64,000 bases of DNA from Paenibacillus sp. AN1007. GTDB lineage: Bacteria > Bacillota > Bacilli > Paenibacillales > Paenibacillaceae. The DNA is taken from positions 3,807,501 to 3,871,500 of the forward strand of contig NZ_CP159992.1 in assembly GCF_040702995.1 (NCBI RefSeq). Direction: 5' to 3'. Under the pieces are notes generated by a model that had not been told where the DNA came from, ran no database searches, and saw only the letters and a list, made by a program, of their open reading frames with translations. Shown here piece by piece: positions 44,992 to 54,005 of this stretch (positions are counted from its first letter, which is position 1; the number at the start of each line of letters is the position of its first letter). A program made the position numbers and the translations under genes.

Positions 44992-45903
44992 ATGTCTGTT
45001 AAACTCAAAGGATTTATAGACACAATCACAGTCAAGCAGCTCAATGTGCATTCTGTGCGTGTACTGCAGCATGGACAGCTGCTGGACGAGTGGCATCAGA
45101 ATGGTGATTACCGCCGTGTACAGCATTCTGTCAGCAAATCCTTTACCAGTATGGCCGTCGGACTGGCCGTTCAGGAAGGACTCATCCATCTCGACAACAC
45201 ATTGGGAGACTTCTTCCCTTATGATCAGTCACAGCCTGTCCAATCCCCGCTTCCTTCTCCGCGGGAACTTAAACTGCGGGATCTTCTTCGCATGTCTTCG
45301 GGCCACGACTCCCCGCCTCTCTGGGCTGACGAGCGGGAATCGCTGCAGGAAAAGGATTGGGCAAAGCATTACATGTCTTTATCACTGGACCGAATGCCCG
45401 GAGAACACTTTACTTACAGCAGCGGCGATACGTTTATGATTTCGGCTATGCTGCAAAAGGCCGTCGGCCAGACAGTTAAAGATTACCTCATTCCACGTCT
45501 TTTTGAACCACTGGGCATGCATCATATTGAATGGGAGACTTCTCCACTTGGCATTACACTTGGATGTGCAGGTCTTTGGCTGAACAATGAGGAATTAAGC
45601 CGTTTTGGACAATTTCTGCTTCAGGAGGGCCGGTGGAATGACCAACAGCTGGTCCCTTCAGAATGGATCGAAGCAGCTGTGCATGAGCAGATCAAAACAA
45701 CAGGCGACGGGGATTGGGGACAAGGATACGGTTACCAATTCTGGATGTGCTCGCATGATGCTTATCGCGCAGATGGAGCTTTCGGTCAATTTTGCATCGT
45801 GCTGCCTTCCAGAGAAGCGGTCATCAGCATAAACAGCCAGGAGGAAAATATGCAGGGCATTCTCAACGCCGTTTGGGATCAGATTTTGCCTGAGCTTGCT
45901 TAG
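44992..45903 (+). CDS. Serine hydrolase of the beta-lactamase (class C) family
   Basis: This 303-residue protein has the fold of class C beta-lactamases and DD-peptidases. The SxxK motif is in QHSVSKSFTSM and the YxS-type motif is in FTYSSGD. No signal peptide is present, so it is cytoplasmic and more likely an esterase than a lactamase. GGAGGG precedes the ATG. It is divergent from the esterase operon and has its own LacI-type operator, so it is probably induced with that operon and may act on esterified substrates. Confidence 0.87.
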   Translation: MSVKLKGFIDTITVKQLNVHSVRVLQHGQLLDEWHQNGDYRRVQHSVSKSFTSMAVGLAVQEGLIHLDNTLGDFFPYDQSQPVQSPLPSPRELKLRDLLRMSSGHDSPPLWADERESLQEKDWAKHYMSLSLDRMPGEHFTYSSGDTFMISAMLQKAVGQTVKDYLIPRLFEPLGMHHIEWETSPLGITLGCAGLWLNNEELSRFGQFLLQEGRWNDQQLVPSEWIEAAVHEQIKTTGDGDWGQGYGYQFWMCSHDAYRADGAFGQFCIVLPSREAVISINSQEENMQGILNAVWDQILPELA

Positions 45904-45916
45904 TGATCACTAAAAG

Positions 45917-45958
45917 CAAAAAAACGCCATGAAGTTTAGAACTCCATGGCGTTTTTTT
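45917..45958. terminator. Bidirectional terminator
   Basis: A perfect 14-bp stem AAAAAAACGCCATG / CATGGCGTTTTTTT between the convergent serine hydrolase and abrB-like genes. Confidence 0.93.
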
Positions 45959-45967
45959 GCTTATTTT

Positions 45968-46213
45968 TTATGAAAGCTGAGTCATTTCTTCCAAGCATTG
46001 TGCGCATATGTAACGCTCTTTAAAGTCATTGACTTCTTCCATCGATCCGCAGAAAATACATTTCGGGCGGTATCTTTCCAAAATAATATGATCCCCTTGA
46101 ACTAAAATTTCTACAGGATCTCCTTCATTCATTTGATACCTTTTGCGCAAAGATTTAGGCAATACGATCCTACCCAATTGGTCAACTTTGCGAACTACTC
46201 CAGCTGGCTTCAT
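45968..46213 (-). CDS. AbrB-family regulator with a C-terminal zinc ribbon
   Basis: This 81-residue protein has the AbrB DNA-binding domain (residues 1-47: GVVRKVDQLGRIVLPKSLRK, then EGDPVEILVQGDHIILERY). The C-terminal part carries CIFCGS and CAQC, a probable zinc site in place of the multimerisation domain of Bacillus AbrB. The ATG follows AGAGGTG. AbrB proteins govern the change from growth to stationary phase. It has its own promoter 55 bases upstream. Confidence 0.92.
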   Translation of the reverse strand: MKPAGVVRKVDQLGRIVLPKSLRKRYQMNEGDPVEILVQGDHIILERYRPKCIFCGSMEEVNDFKERYICAQCLEEMTQLS

Positions 46214-46267
46214 AGCTACGGCACACCTCTCCTATCTTACTCTGAATTTCTAGGTACATTAGTACTA

Positions 46268-46296
46268 TATCTAATGATTCGCCAAAATTTTGTCGA
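46268..46296 (-). promoter_or_regulatory. Candidate promoter of the abrB-like gene
   Basis: TCGACA (46291-46296), 17 bases and TAGATA (46268-46273) on the minus strand. Confidence 0.55.
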
Positions 46297-46310
46297 ATCC
46301 TGCTGGAAAT

Positions 46311-46344
46311 AAACATTTTTTGTCCTTTTTTTTGAAAAATGTTT
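46311..46344. repeat. AT-only inverted repeat upstream of the abrB-like gene
   Basis: AAACATTTTT / AAAAATGTTT is a perfect 10-bp inverted repeat with a 14-base spacer, just upstream of the promoter. It could be a site for AbrB-type binding or a weak end for trmL mRNA. Confidence 0.5.
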
Positions 46345-46382
46345 TTTTAGCGAATTCTAACCGTCTTTTTACGCGTATTTAA

Positions 46383-46847
46383 TTAATCCAACCCTGGAAA
46401 ATCCAGCTGACGCAGCGCTTCATATACAATAATTGCTGCTGAATTGGAAAGATTTAATGAACGAACATCACCACTCATTGGCATTTTCATACACGTTTCG
46501 GGATTGGCAGCAATGAGTTCAGGCGGAAGTCCTTTCGTTTCTTTACCGAATACAAGAAAATCTCCATCTTGAAACTCGAAATCAGTATACTTGTTTTTGG
46601 CTTTCGTTGTTGCGTAGAAAAAACGTCCCTCCGGATACTTCTCTTGAACCTCAGCAAACGAATCGTGATATTCTATATGGACCGCATGCCAATAATCCAG
46701 CCCTGCGCGCTTCAGTGTGGCATCATCTGTACGGAATCCCAAGGGGCGCACGAGATGCAGATGGGTGCCTGTCGCAGCACAAGTCCGAGAAATGTTGCCT
46801 GTGTTAGCCGGGATCTCCGGCTCAACAAGAACGATGTGTAATGCCAT
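46383..46847 (-). CDS. trmL: tRNA (cytidine34/uridine34-2'-O)-methyltransferase
   Basis: This 154-residue SPOUT-class enzyme methylates the ribose of the wobble base in leucine tRNAs with S-adenosylmethionine. The start HIVLVEPEIPANTGNISRTC, the FGKETKGLP knot segment and MPMSGDVRSLNLSNSAAIIV are diagnostic. The length is normal. AAAGGAG precedes the ATG. It sits downstream of serC with a terminator between them. Confidence 0.96.
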   Translation of the reverse strand: MALHIVLVEPEIPANTGNISRTCAATGTHLHLVRPLGFRTDDATLKRAGLDYWHAVHIEYHDSFAEVQEKYPEGRFFYATTKAKNKYTDFEFQDGDFLVFGKETKGLPPELIAANPETCMKMPMSGDVRSLNLSNSAAIIVYEALRQLDFPGLD

Positions 46848-46905
46848 ATGTGTTTGATCTCCTTTTAATTACATGTCAGATGTACAGCAATCCTCTAATT
46901 CTAAA

Positions 46906-46940
46906 GAAAAGCCCTCCACACGTCAATGTGGAAGGCTTTG
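46906..46940. terminator. Terminator after serC
   Basis: The stem AAAGCC-TCCACA / TGTGGA-GGCTTT with one internal mismatch and T-run on the minus strand. Confidence 0.88.
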
Positions 46941-47004
46941 CCACAGCAGCAGTACAGCTCGTTACATCAGCTTCACTACTGCCCATCTGGTCAAATTTGT
47001 GAGA

Positions 47005-48093
47005 TTAACCGTTCGTCTGTTGGAAGTGGTTCATAAAGTCAGTAAGCGCCTTAACACTATCGTAAGGGGCCGCGTTATAGATGGAAGCACGAAGCCCCCC
47101 CACACTGCGATGTCCCTTCAGACCTACAAAGCCTTCCTGCTCAGAAGCTTTAATAAACTTCTTCTCCAGTTCCTCGGAAGCGAGCCGGAACGTAACATTC
47201 ATTAAAGAGCGGTCTTCTGGTGCAACGCAGCCGCGGTAGAAATCTCCGGAGGAGTCGATTGTATTGTAGAGCAGCTCCGCTTTTTTAATATTCTTTTGTT
47301 CCACGCCAGTCAGGCCGCCTTGTTCTTCAATCCACTTCAAAACTTCGTTTACCATATATACCGAGAAAGATGGCGGTGTATTATACAGGGAATTGTTATC
47401 CACATGTGTACTGTAACGCAGCATGGTCGGGATGGTTTTAGGGGATTCACTCACCAGCTCCTCCCGTGCGATCACAACGGTAATGCCCGAAGGTCCGAGG
47501 TTTTTCTGTGCACCTGCATAGATCATTCCGAACTGATTCAGATCAAACGGTTTGCAGAAAATATCACTCGACATGTCCGCAATCAGCGGTACTGATCCGG
47601 TATCGGGGAATGATTTGAACTGTGTACCTTCAATCGTTTCATTAGATGTCAAATGCACATAAGCCGTACGTTCAGGCAAGCTGAGATTCGAAACATCCGG
47701 TAATTTCATGAATTTATCGGATTCCGATGAGGCAGAGATCTGTGTCTCACCAACGAGCTTCGCTTCAGACAGAGCCTTTTTGGCCCAGCTGCCTGTCATA
47801 ATGTAACTTGCTGTCTGGCCTGCCCCAAGCAGGTTCATCGGCACCATGGCAAACTGTGTGCTTGCACCGCCCTGCAGGAAAAGAACTTTATAGCCTTTTG
47901 GACTTCCCAGCAGCGACAGCAGGCGCTCCTGAGCTTCATTATGTACAGACTCGTACACGGCCCCGCGGTGGGACATCTCCATAATCGACATACCCGTATT
48001 ACGAAAATCTACAAATTCCGCCTGAGCACGCTCCAGTACTTCTAGTGGCAGCGCCGCTGGTCCTGCATTAAAGTTATACGCTCTCTTTGTCAA
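47005..48093 (-). CDS. serC: Phosphoserine aminotransferase
   Basis: This 362-residue PLP enzyme converts 3-phosphohydroxypyruvate to phosphoserine in serine synthesis. The start RAYNFNAGPAALP, the substrate loop GGASTQF and the end of the large domain with Lys in GAQKNLGPSG (the PLP Lys) are typical. I chose the TTG at 48093 because GGTGGGGG lies four to five bases upstream and the resulting N-terminus fits the family; an ATG 21 bases earlier is an alternative. No other serine gene is adjacent. Confidence 0.95.
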   Translation of the reverse strand: MTKRAYNFNAGPAALPLEVLERAQAEFVDFRNTGMSIMEMSHRGAVYESVHNEAQERLLSLLGSPKGYKVLFLQGGASTQFAMVPMNLLGAGQTASYIMTGSWAKKALSEAKLVGETQISASSESDKFMKLPDVSNLSLPERTAYVHLTSNETIEGTQFKSFPDTGSVPLIADMSSDIFCKPFDLNQFGMIYAGAQKNLGPSGITVVIAREELVSESPKTIPTMLRYSTHVDNNSLYNTPPSFSVYMVNEVLKWIEEQGGLTGVEQKNIKKAELLYNTIDSSGDFYRGCVAPEDRSLMNVTFRLASEELEKKFIKASEQEGFVGLKGHRSVGGLRASIYNAAPYDSVKALTDFMNHFQQTNG

Positions 48094-48263
48094 AAAATCC
48101 CCCACCCTTTCCATCCTTAACTGACATATGAAGTAAATATTATCGCTATGATATCAGTATTCCCTCACTGCTTCAAGGGAAATATGCACTGAATTATCAT
48201 TCCAGGCCATCAAATTCCTTTATCACCCTAAAAAGTTAAAGCGATACACTGTTTCCTTCAAGG

Positions 48264-48294
48264 AAAAGCCTCCGAGAACGAATCCCGGAGGCTT
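48264..48294. terminator. Terminator after glnA
   Basis: A 9-bp stem AAGCCTCCG / CGGAGGCTT with TTTTCC on the minus strand. Confidence 0.88.
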
Positions 48295-48329
48295 GGTGCT
48301 GGAACCGCTTTGGTTCCGGCTTCGACGGA

Positions 48330-49754
48330 TTAGCAGTCGAAGTAGAGGCTGTATTCATGCGGATGAATGCGAATTGCAACGGCTTTAGCTTCATCACGTT
48401 TGAGGTTGATGTAGTTATCGATAAATTCTTTGGTGAACACGCCGCCTTCAGTCAAGAACTCGTGGTCAGCTGCAAGTGCATCCAGCGCTTCTTCGAGGGA
48501 AGCCGGTACACTGCGGATGTTTTCTTTGTCTGCATCAGACAGGTCGTAGATATTTTTATCGAGTGGACCATATCCAAGTTCAGTTGGGTTGATTTTGCGT
48601 TTGATTCCGTCCAGACCCGCCATCAACATTGCGGAGAATGCCAAGTAAGGATTAGCTGTGGAGTCCGGTGTACGGAACTCGATCCGGCAGCCTTTAGGTG
48701 TTACAGCCGCTACCGGGATACGCACAGCTGCGGAACGGTTACCTTTGGAATAAACCAAGTTAACAGGTGCTTCATAACCAGGAACCAGACGTTTGAACGA
48801 GTTCGTGCTTGGGTTCGTCAAAGCGATTAGTGCCGGAGCGTGGTAGAGAATACCTCCAATGTAGTGCAGAGCCATTTCGCTCAGGTTAGCATAACCACCT
48901 TTGTCATAGAACAATGGGGAATCGCCATCGAAGATGGATTGGTGAACGTGCATTCCGCTTCCGTTATCGCCAAACAATGGTTTTGGCATGAATGTTGCTA
49001 CTTTGCCATATTGACGTGCCGTGTTGTGCACGATGTATTTATAAACAAGCAGGTTATCTGCTGTTTTCTTCAACGTATCAAAACGGAAGTTGATTTCAGC
49101 TTGACCGGCAGTCGCTACTTCATGGTGATGACGCTCGATGGACAAACCAGCTTCTTCCAACAAACGACACATTTCGCTGCGGATATCTTGTTGGGTATCC
49201 ACTGGAGCTACTGGAACATATCCGCCTTTAGTGCGAACTTTGAAGCCCAGGTTGCCGCCTTCTTCTTTGCGGTTTGTGTTCCATGATGCTTCTTCGGAAT
49301 CTACGAAGTAAGAAGAGCTGTTCGTGCCGCTCTCATAACGAACATCGTCAAAGATGAAGAACTCGGACTCTGGTGCGAAGAACGCTGCAGTACCTACGCC
49401 GCTTTCTTTCAGGAAAGCTTCGGCTTTAACTGCGATGCTGCGCGGGTCACGCTCATAACGCTCGCCATCCGGCGTGAAAATGTCACACATAACATTCAAT
49501 GTAGGGTGTGCAGTGAACGGATCGACATAAGTCGCTTCAGGGTCAGGCATCATAACCATATCGGACTCTTCAATACCGCGGAAACCTTGGATAGAAGAAC
49601 CATCAAACGCTACTCCATTTACGAACGTGTCTGCATCAACAGCCGAAGCTGGCAAAGAGATATGATGCGCACGACCAGCCAAATCTACAAAACGAAAATC
49701 TACCCACTCGATGTTGTTCTCTTGAATTGATTTCAATACGTTTTCAACCGACAT
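48330..49754 (-). CDS. glnA: Glutamine synthetase, GSI-beta type
   Basis: This 474-residue enzyme makes glutamine from glutamate, ammonia and ATP. It is of the longer GSI-beta type and not the 444-residue GSI-alpha form standard in Firmicutes: it has the insertion around EEGGNLGFKVRTKGGYVPV and the tail LDKNIYDLSDADKE, which holds the Tyr that is adenylylated in enteric bacteria. Active-site segments HHHEVATAGQ, FGDNGSGMHVHQS and NPSTNSFKRLVPGYEAP are intact. I chose the ATG at 49754 after GGGAGGA. A strong promoter and a perfect GlnR/TnrA site lie upstream. Confidence 0.95.
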   Translation of the reverse strand: MSVENVLKSIQENNIEWVDFRFVDLAGRAHHISLPASAVDADTFVNGVAFDGSSIQGFRGIEESDMVMMPDPEATYVDPFTAHPTLNVMCDIFTPDGERYERDPRSIAVKAEAFLKESGVGTAAFFAPESEFFIFDDVRYESGTNSSSYFVDSEEASWNTNRKEEGGNLGFKVRTKGGYVPVAPVDTQQDIRSEMCRLLEEAGLSIERHHHEVATAGQAEINFRFDTLKKTADNLLVYKYIVHNTARQYGKVATFMPKPLFGDNGSGMHVHQSIFDGDSPLFYDKGGYANLSEMALHYIGGILYHAPALIALTNPSTNSFKRLVPGYEAPVNLVYSKGNRSAAVRIPVAAVTPKGCRIEFRTPDSTANPYLAFSAMLMAGLDGIKRKINPTELGYGPLDKNIYDLSDADKENIRSVPASLEEALDALAADHEFLTEGGVFTKEFIDNYINLKRDEAKAVAIRIHPHEYSLYFDC

Positions 49755-49835
49755 GTATTCGTCCTCCCAAATATTCCGAACATTAAACAACCCCACGAAG
49801 AAAATGTCTATATATTCGAATTTTTTTCTGTCGTC

Positions 49836-49865
49836 ATTATAAAATCTGAAATATGACATCGTCAA
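49836..49865 (-). promoter_or_regulatory. glnA promoter
   Basis: TTGACG (49860-49865), 18 bases and a perfect TATAAT (49836-49841) on the minus strand. Confidence 0.75.
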
Positions 49866-49893
49866 TACTTATGTAAGGTATTTTTTGCGAGCA

Positions 49894-49910
49894 TGTCAGA
49901 TATACTTACA
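49894..49910. promoter_or_regulatory. GlnR/TnrA binding site
   Basis: TGTCA-N7-TTACA matches the consensus TGTNA-N7-TNACA at every fixed position. Its centre lies about 70 bases upstream of the expected glnA start site. An upstream position fits activation more than simple repression. The remaining gap to the aroF terminator shows no gene. Confidence 0.8.
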
Positions 49911-50076
49911 TTTTATAATAACTATAAATGCATATAACAACGAACTTATTTAACATTTGATTGATTTAATGCGGTGAAGCGACCCCCGAAATAACCTAAA
50001 TCATGGAAAAACATAACATCATAAATGTTTCTTATCACCTTTGATTAATAAATATGTTCATCTATGCAAAATAGAC

Positions 50077-50139
50077 GAAAAACCGGACATCTCCTCCAAT
50101 TGTTCACAAAGAACGAATCAGAGAAAATGTCCGGTTTTT
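50077..50139 (-). terminator. Terminator after the DAHP synthase gene
   Basis: AAAAACCGGACAT / ATGTCCGGTTTTT pair over 13 bases around a long loop. Confidence 0.85.
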
Positions 50140-50170
50140 AAAAAAAATCTCATTCTTATGCTGCGTCAAT

Positions 50171-51235
50171 TTAAACGCCTGCACGTGCCGGGAAAAATGC
50201 CGCAGGCTGTTTAGCTGTGTTAAACGTTTTGCCAACGATTGGAGCTAACTTCTCCAAATCCTGCAGCAAATTCGCGAACTGGTCAGGGAACAGGGACTGC
50301 ACACCGTCTCCAGTCATGGAGTTATCAGGATCTGTATGCATCTCAATGATCAAACCGTTTGCTCCTGCAGCTACTGAGGCTTTGGTCATCGGTTCTACCA
50401 ATTCACGACGTCCTGTACCATGGCTCGGGTCGGAAATGACGGGCAGATGGCTCAGAGACTGCAGGACAGGGATCGCCGACAGGTCAAGTGTATTACGAGT
50501 GTATTGTTCAAATGTACGGATACCGCGTTCACACAGCATCACATTTGGATTCCCACCTGCCAGAATGTACTCCGCTGCGTTAAGCAGTTCATCATATGTG
50601 GCACTAAATCCGCGTTTCAAAAGTACCGGTTTACCGCACTCACCCAATTTGCGCAGCAAGTCGAAGTTCTGCATGTTGCGTGTACCTACCTGCAGAATGT
50701 CCGCGTATTCCGTACAAATATCTACGTATTCCGGCGTCATGACTTCTGTAATTGTGAGCAGGTTATGCTTCTGTCCCGCTTCCGCCATCATGATCAAACC
50801 TTCCACACCCGTACCCTGGAAACTGTAAGGTCCTGTGCGAGGCTTAAAGGCACCTCCACGAAGCACCTGCCCGCCAGCTGCTTTCACGAGGCCAGCAATT
50901 TCATCGATCTGTGCTGCAGATTCAACCGCGCAAGGACCGCCCATAACCACAAGCTCTTTTCCGCCGATGTCTACACCTTTGATCGAGATCACTGTATCTT
51001 CCGGATGGAAGTCACGACTTGCGAGCTTATAGGATTTCGAAATCTTCACAACATTCTCGACACCCTTCATCTGGCGCAGGTGTTCCTGCATTTTAGGTTC
51101 CACTTTACCAATCAAGCCAATGATCGTACGGTCCTCTCCGCGCGATACATGCGCCTGCAGCCCTTCCTTTGCAATAACGCTGACGATATCCTGAATCTGA
51201 TCCTCCGAGGTATTCTTGCCTGCAATAACGATCAT
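50171..51235 (-). CDS. aroF: 3-deoxy-7-phosphoheptulonate (DAHP) synthase
   Basis: This 354-residue enzyme joins phosphoenolpyruvate and erythrose 4-phosphate at the entry of the shikimate pathway. Residues 1-75 form a ferredoxin-like regulatory domain (MIVIAGKNTSEDQIQDIVSV), as in the Thermotoga type I-beta enzyme that is inhibited by tyrosine. The barrel has GGPCAVES, RGGAFKPRTGPYSFQG, KRGFSATYDE and SDPSHGTGRR. I chose the ATG at 51235 after GGATGGGG. No chorismate mutase domain is attached. Confidence 0.95.
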   Translation of the reverse strand: MIVIAGKNTSEDQIQDIVSVIAKEGLQAHVSRGEDRTIIGLIGKVEPKMQEHLRQMKGVENVVKISKSYKLASRDFHPEDTVISIKGVDIGGKELVVMGGPCAVESAAQIDEIAGLVKAAGGQVLRGGAFKPRTGPYSFQGTGVEGLIMMAEAGQKHNLLTITEVMTPEYVDICTEYADILQVGTRNMQNFDLLRKLGECGKPVLLKRGFSATYDELLNAAEYILAGGNPNVMLCERGIRTFEQYTRNTLDLSAIPVLQSLSHLPVISDPSHGTGRRELVEPMTKASVAAGANGLIIEMHTDPDNSMTGDGVQSLFPDQFANLLQDLEKLAPIVGKTFNTAKQPAAFFPARAGV

Positions 51236-51443
51236 AATATTTCCCCATCCTTCCTTGTATAAGAGCACTCGTTTACTTCGTGCCTCTGAATGTTTAGTTA
51301 TTGGTTGATTGTGCCGTCAAATCCTGTCGCACTTAAACGCTTGTTCGCTTTTAAGCTTTTAATCATTAAAGCAAATATATCACAGCTCCCTCCTTCCGTC
51401 AAGAAGCGCCGTCAATGATTCACGCTTTAGACAAAATAAAAAT

Positions 51444-51494
51444 AAAAAAATCCCGCTGCGCAGTTATCCAAAAAGGGATCTGCACAGCAGGATA
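51444..51494 (-). terminator. Terminator after ispH
   Basis: On the minus strand ATCC-GCTG-GCAG / CTGC-CAGC-GGAT with two mismatched pairs is followed by seven T. Confidence 0.85.
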
Positions 51495-51514
51495 TTTCCT
51501 GTTCATTTGTGAAA

Positions 51515-52468
51515 TTAGGTTGTACGGGTCTTCTCTCTAACCGGAGGCAGCAGCTTGCTCATGTTAACGGTACGTTTGATTTCCCACGTTTCCGGCTGAT
51601 CATGCTCATACTGCTCCAGATACTGGATAACTTCCTTCGTAATTGGTGTGGGTGTTGAAGCACCTGAAGTAACCGCTACCTTCTGTACACCTTTCAACCA
51701 GTCTTGTTGAATCTCGGATACGTCCGAAATACGATATGCCGTTACACCTGCAATCTCCTCCGACACTTGAGCCAGACGGTTCGAGTTATTGCTGCGCGGA
51801 TCACCCACGACGATGACAAGATCCGATTGACCCGCCTGTTCAGCAACGGCCTCCTGACGTACCTGTGTAGCGAGACATATTTCATTATGAATTTCCGCAC
51901 CCGGAAACTTCTCCAGCAGCCGGCTCATAATGTGTTTGATATCCCATTGACTCATCGTAGTCTGATTGGTAATCAAAATTTTGCCCGCAGGCACACGCAG
52001 GTCTTCGATCTCTTCTTCCTTCTCGATCAGATGCACATGGCCCGGCGCAACACCAATCGCCCCTTCAGGTTCAGGGTGATTTTTCTTACCGATATAGATG
52101 ATCTCATATCCTTCGGCTGTTTTCTCCCGGATCAGATCATGGGTCTTGGTCACATCTGGACAAGTCGCGTCCACTGTAGTGAGACCTTTCTCCCGAGCCA
52201 GCTTGCGCACCTCTGGTGATACACCATGTGCTGTGAAAATAATTGTGCCGCTCTCCACCTGATTCAGAATCTCCATCCGATTCGGACCGTCCAGTGTAAT
52301 AATGCCCTCATCTTCAAAAGAATCCGTCACATGTTTGTTATGCACAATCATTCCTAATATATAAATAGGCCGTGGTAGATCCAGGTTGCGTGCCGCCTGA
52401 CGCGCAAGCACCATGGCGTCCACAACTCCGTAACAATATCCCCGCGGTGAAATTCGCAGTACTTCCAC
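51515..52468 (-). CDS. ispH: 4-hydroxy-3-methylbut-2-enyl diphosphate reductase
   Basis: This 317-residue iron-sulfur enzyme carries out the last step of the methylerythritol phosphate route to isoprenoids. The cluster-binding Cys residues are in [12 protein letters not shown] (residue 12), DATCPDV and [10 protein letters not shown]. The FTAHGVSP loop and NQTTMS are also conserved. The start is GTG. It lies 66 bases after the histidine kinase gene with no terminator between, so read-through is possible. Confidence 0.96.
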   Translation of the reverse strand: MEVLRISPRGYCYGVVDAMVLARQAARNLDLPRPIYILGMIVHNKHVTDSFEDEGIITLDGPNRMEILNQVESGTIIFTAHGVSPEVRKLAREKGLTTVDATCPDVTKTHDLIREKTAEGYEIIYIGKKNHPEPEGAIGVAPGHVHLIEKEEEIEDLRVPAGKILITNQTTMSQWDIKHIMSRLLEKFPGAEIHNEICLATQVRQEAVAEQAGQSDLVIVVGDPRSNNSNRLAQVSEEIAGVTAYRISDVSEIQQDWLKGVQKVAVTSGASTPTPITKEVIQYLEQYEHDQPETWEIKRTVNMSKLLPPVREKTRTT

Positions 52469-52534
52469 TTGGTTGCCACCCGCTTTCTTTTCGGCGTACA
52501 GCCGATGTAATTGCAGTCCTCATTTATTATACCT

Positions 52535-54004
52535 TTATTCGATAGGCGGGGCAAAGACAACCGGAAGCCAGATGATAAAAGTGGTTCCTTCTCCACGTCT
52601 CGTCACAACTTCTACAGAACCATTATGCTCCTCGATGATCCATTTCGCAATGGAAAGTCCCAGCCCAATACCCGGTGTCGCTCCGCGAGACTCATCTGCC
52701 CGGTAGAAACGGTCGAAAATAAACGGCACCTCGTCCCGTTCCATGCCAATTCCGGTATCACTGATCCGCAGTCCAACCTGTCCTTTGTAGAGCAATGCAT
52801 CCAGTGTAACCGAGCCTTCCGGTGTGTACTTAAACGCATTCTCGATAAAAATAAACAGCATCTGCTGCAAATAATCTTTGCTCCCATTCACGTAGATGCC
52901 ATTCAGGATCGAAAAATCACCAGGCAGCCAGTCAGCTTGGCGATCCAAAAACTGCGCTCTGCGCGCCACTTCCTGCACCAAAATCTGAAGCGGAGTGGGA
53001 TTAAGCTCAATTTTCTGCCCTGTATCCGCTCTGGCTAGTGACAGCATATCACTAATGAGCCTGCTCATTCGCTTACCTTCATCTGCCATATCTTCGATCG
53101 CCTCCAAAGACATCTGTTTGACTGTTTCTTCATCCAGATTCGGGCGATCGCCACTCTCTTGATCCCACAGTTTCTTCAGGAAATCCACATTCCCTCGAAT
53201 CGTGGTCAGCGGTGTCCGCAGCTCATGGGAAGCATCGGATACAAATCGGCGCTGCGCTGCATTGGTCTCCTCCAATCCGCGGAAAGACAGTTCCGTACGC
53301 TCCAGCATGCTGTTCACCGTTTCAATTAAACGGCCAATCTCATCTTTCGGACCGGTGTACTGAATCCGGACGCTGAGATCGTCCCCGGACTGTATTTTAT
53401 TTGCCGCATCAATCACATTAACCAAAGGGCGCATGGACTTGCGGGCAAGAATCAAACCTGACGTTATCGCCAGAGCCATAGCGACAAGCCATCCAAACAC
53501 AAGGATGTTCCGCAGCGCTTCCAGCAGACGCTCCTGTGAATTCACAACAGTCCCCACTTGAAGAACGCCTTTAACGCTAGTTACCCCATTGATTTTAATA
53601 ATGATGGGGTCCTGATTCACCATGAACGGTGTTCCATTCACATAGAGCTTTGTCATTCCCGGTTCTCGAAGCAAACGTTCGGCATTCATAACCGGAAATT
53701 CCAAACCTACTTTTTCCATATTGTTGGATCGGTTGTTGTTTCCCGTCTCATAATCGAATAACTGAATGTAGATTTGGGAACCCTGCAGTTCAATCTCTGT
53801 AAATGGATCTAGGTTCAGATTCAGTTGGTTGAGAAAGTTCAGATTAATCTGACTCAGAATCTTGCTGCTTTTCTCTGCAAGTTGATGTTCAACTTCCTGA
53901 TATGAATTAAAGTAAACAAAAGCATAAATGACAACACCCCAAAAAATCAGCACCGCTGCCAGAATTCCGGAATACCATGCGGTTAGCCTTAACCGAATGG
54001 ACAT
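52535..54004 (-). CDS. Sensor histidine kinase, OmpR-type partner
   Basis: This kinase of about 489 residues has two membrane helices (about 10-32 and 165-187) around an extracytoplasmic domain of some 130 residues, then HAMP (about 188-240), a HisKA domain with the phospho-His in SDASHELRTPLTT and an ATPase domain with ENAFKYTP, DTGIGM and GIGLGLSIAKWI. I chose the ATG at 54004, nine bases after GAGGTG; a GTG at 54016 overlaps the regulator. It follows the response regulator by one base. The neighbouring htrA suggests envelope stress, as for CssS, but that is inference. Confidence 0.93.
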   Translation of the reverse strand: MSIRLRLTAWYSGILAAVLIFWGVVIYAFVYFNSYQEVEHQLAEKSSKILSQINLNFLNQLNLNLDPFTEIELQGSQIYIQLFDYETGNNNRSNNMEKVGLEFPVMNAERLLREPGMTKLYVNGTPFMVNQDPIIIKINGVTSVKGVLQVGTVVNSQERLLEALRNILVFGWLVAMALAITSGLILARKSMRPLVNVIDAANKIQSGDDLSVRIQYTGPKDEIGRLIETVNSMLERTELSFRGLEETNAAQRRFVSDASHELRTPLTTIRGNVDFLKKLWDQESGDRPNLDEETVKQMSLEAIEDMADEGKRMSRLISDMLSLARADTGQKIELNPTPLQILVQEVARRAQFLDRQADWLPGDFSILNGIYVNGSKDYLQQMLFIFIENAFKYTPEGSVTLDALLYKGQVGLRISDTGIGMERDEVPFIFDRFYRADESRGATPGIGLGLSIAKWIIEEHNGSVEVVTRRGEGTTFIIWLPVVFAPPIE

Positions 54005-54005
54005 G

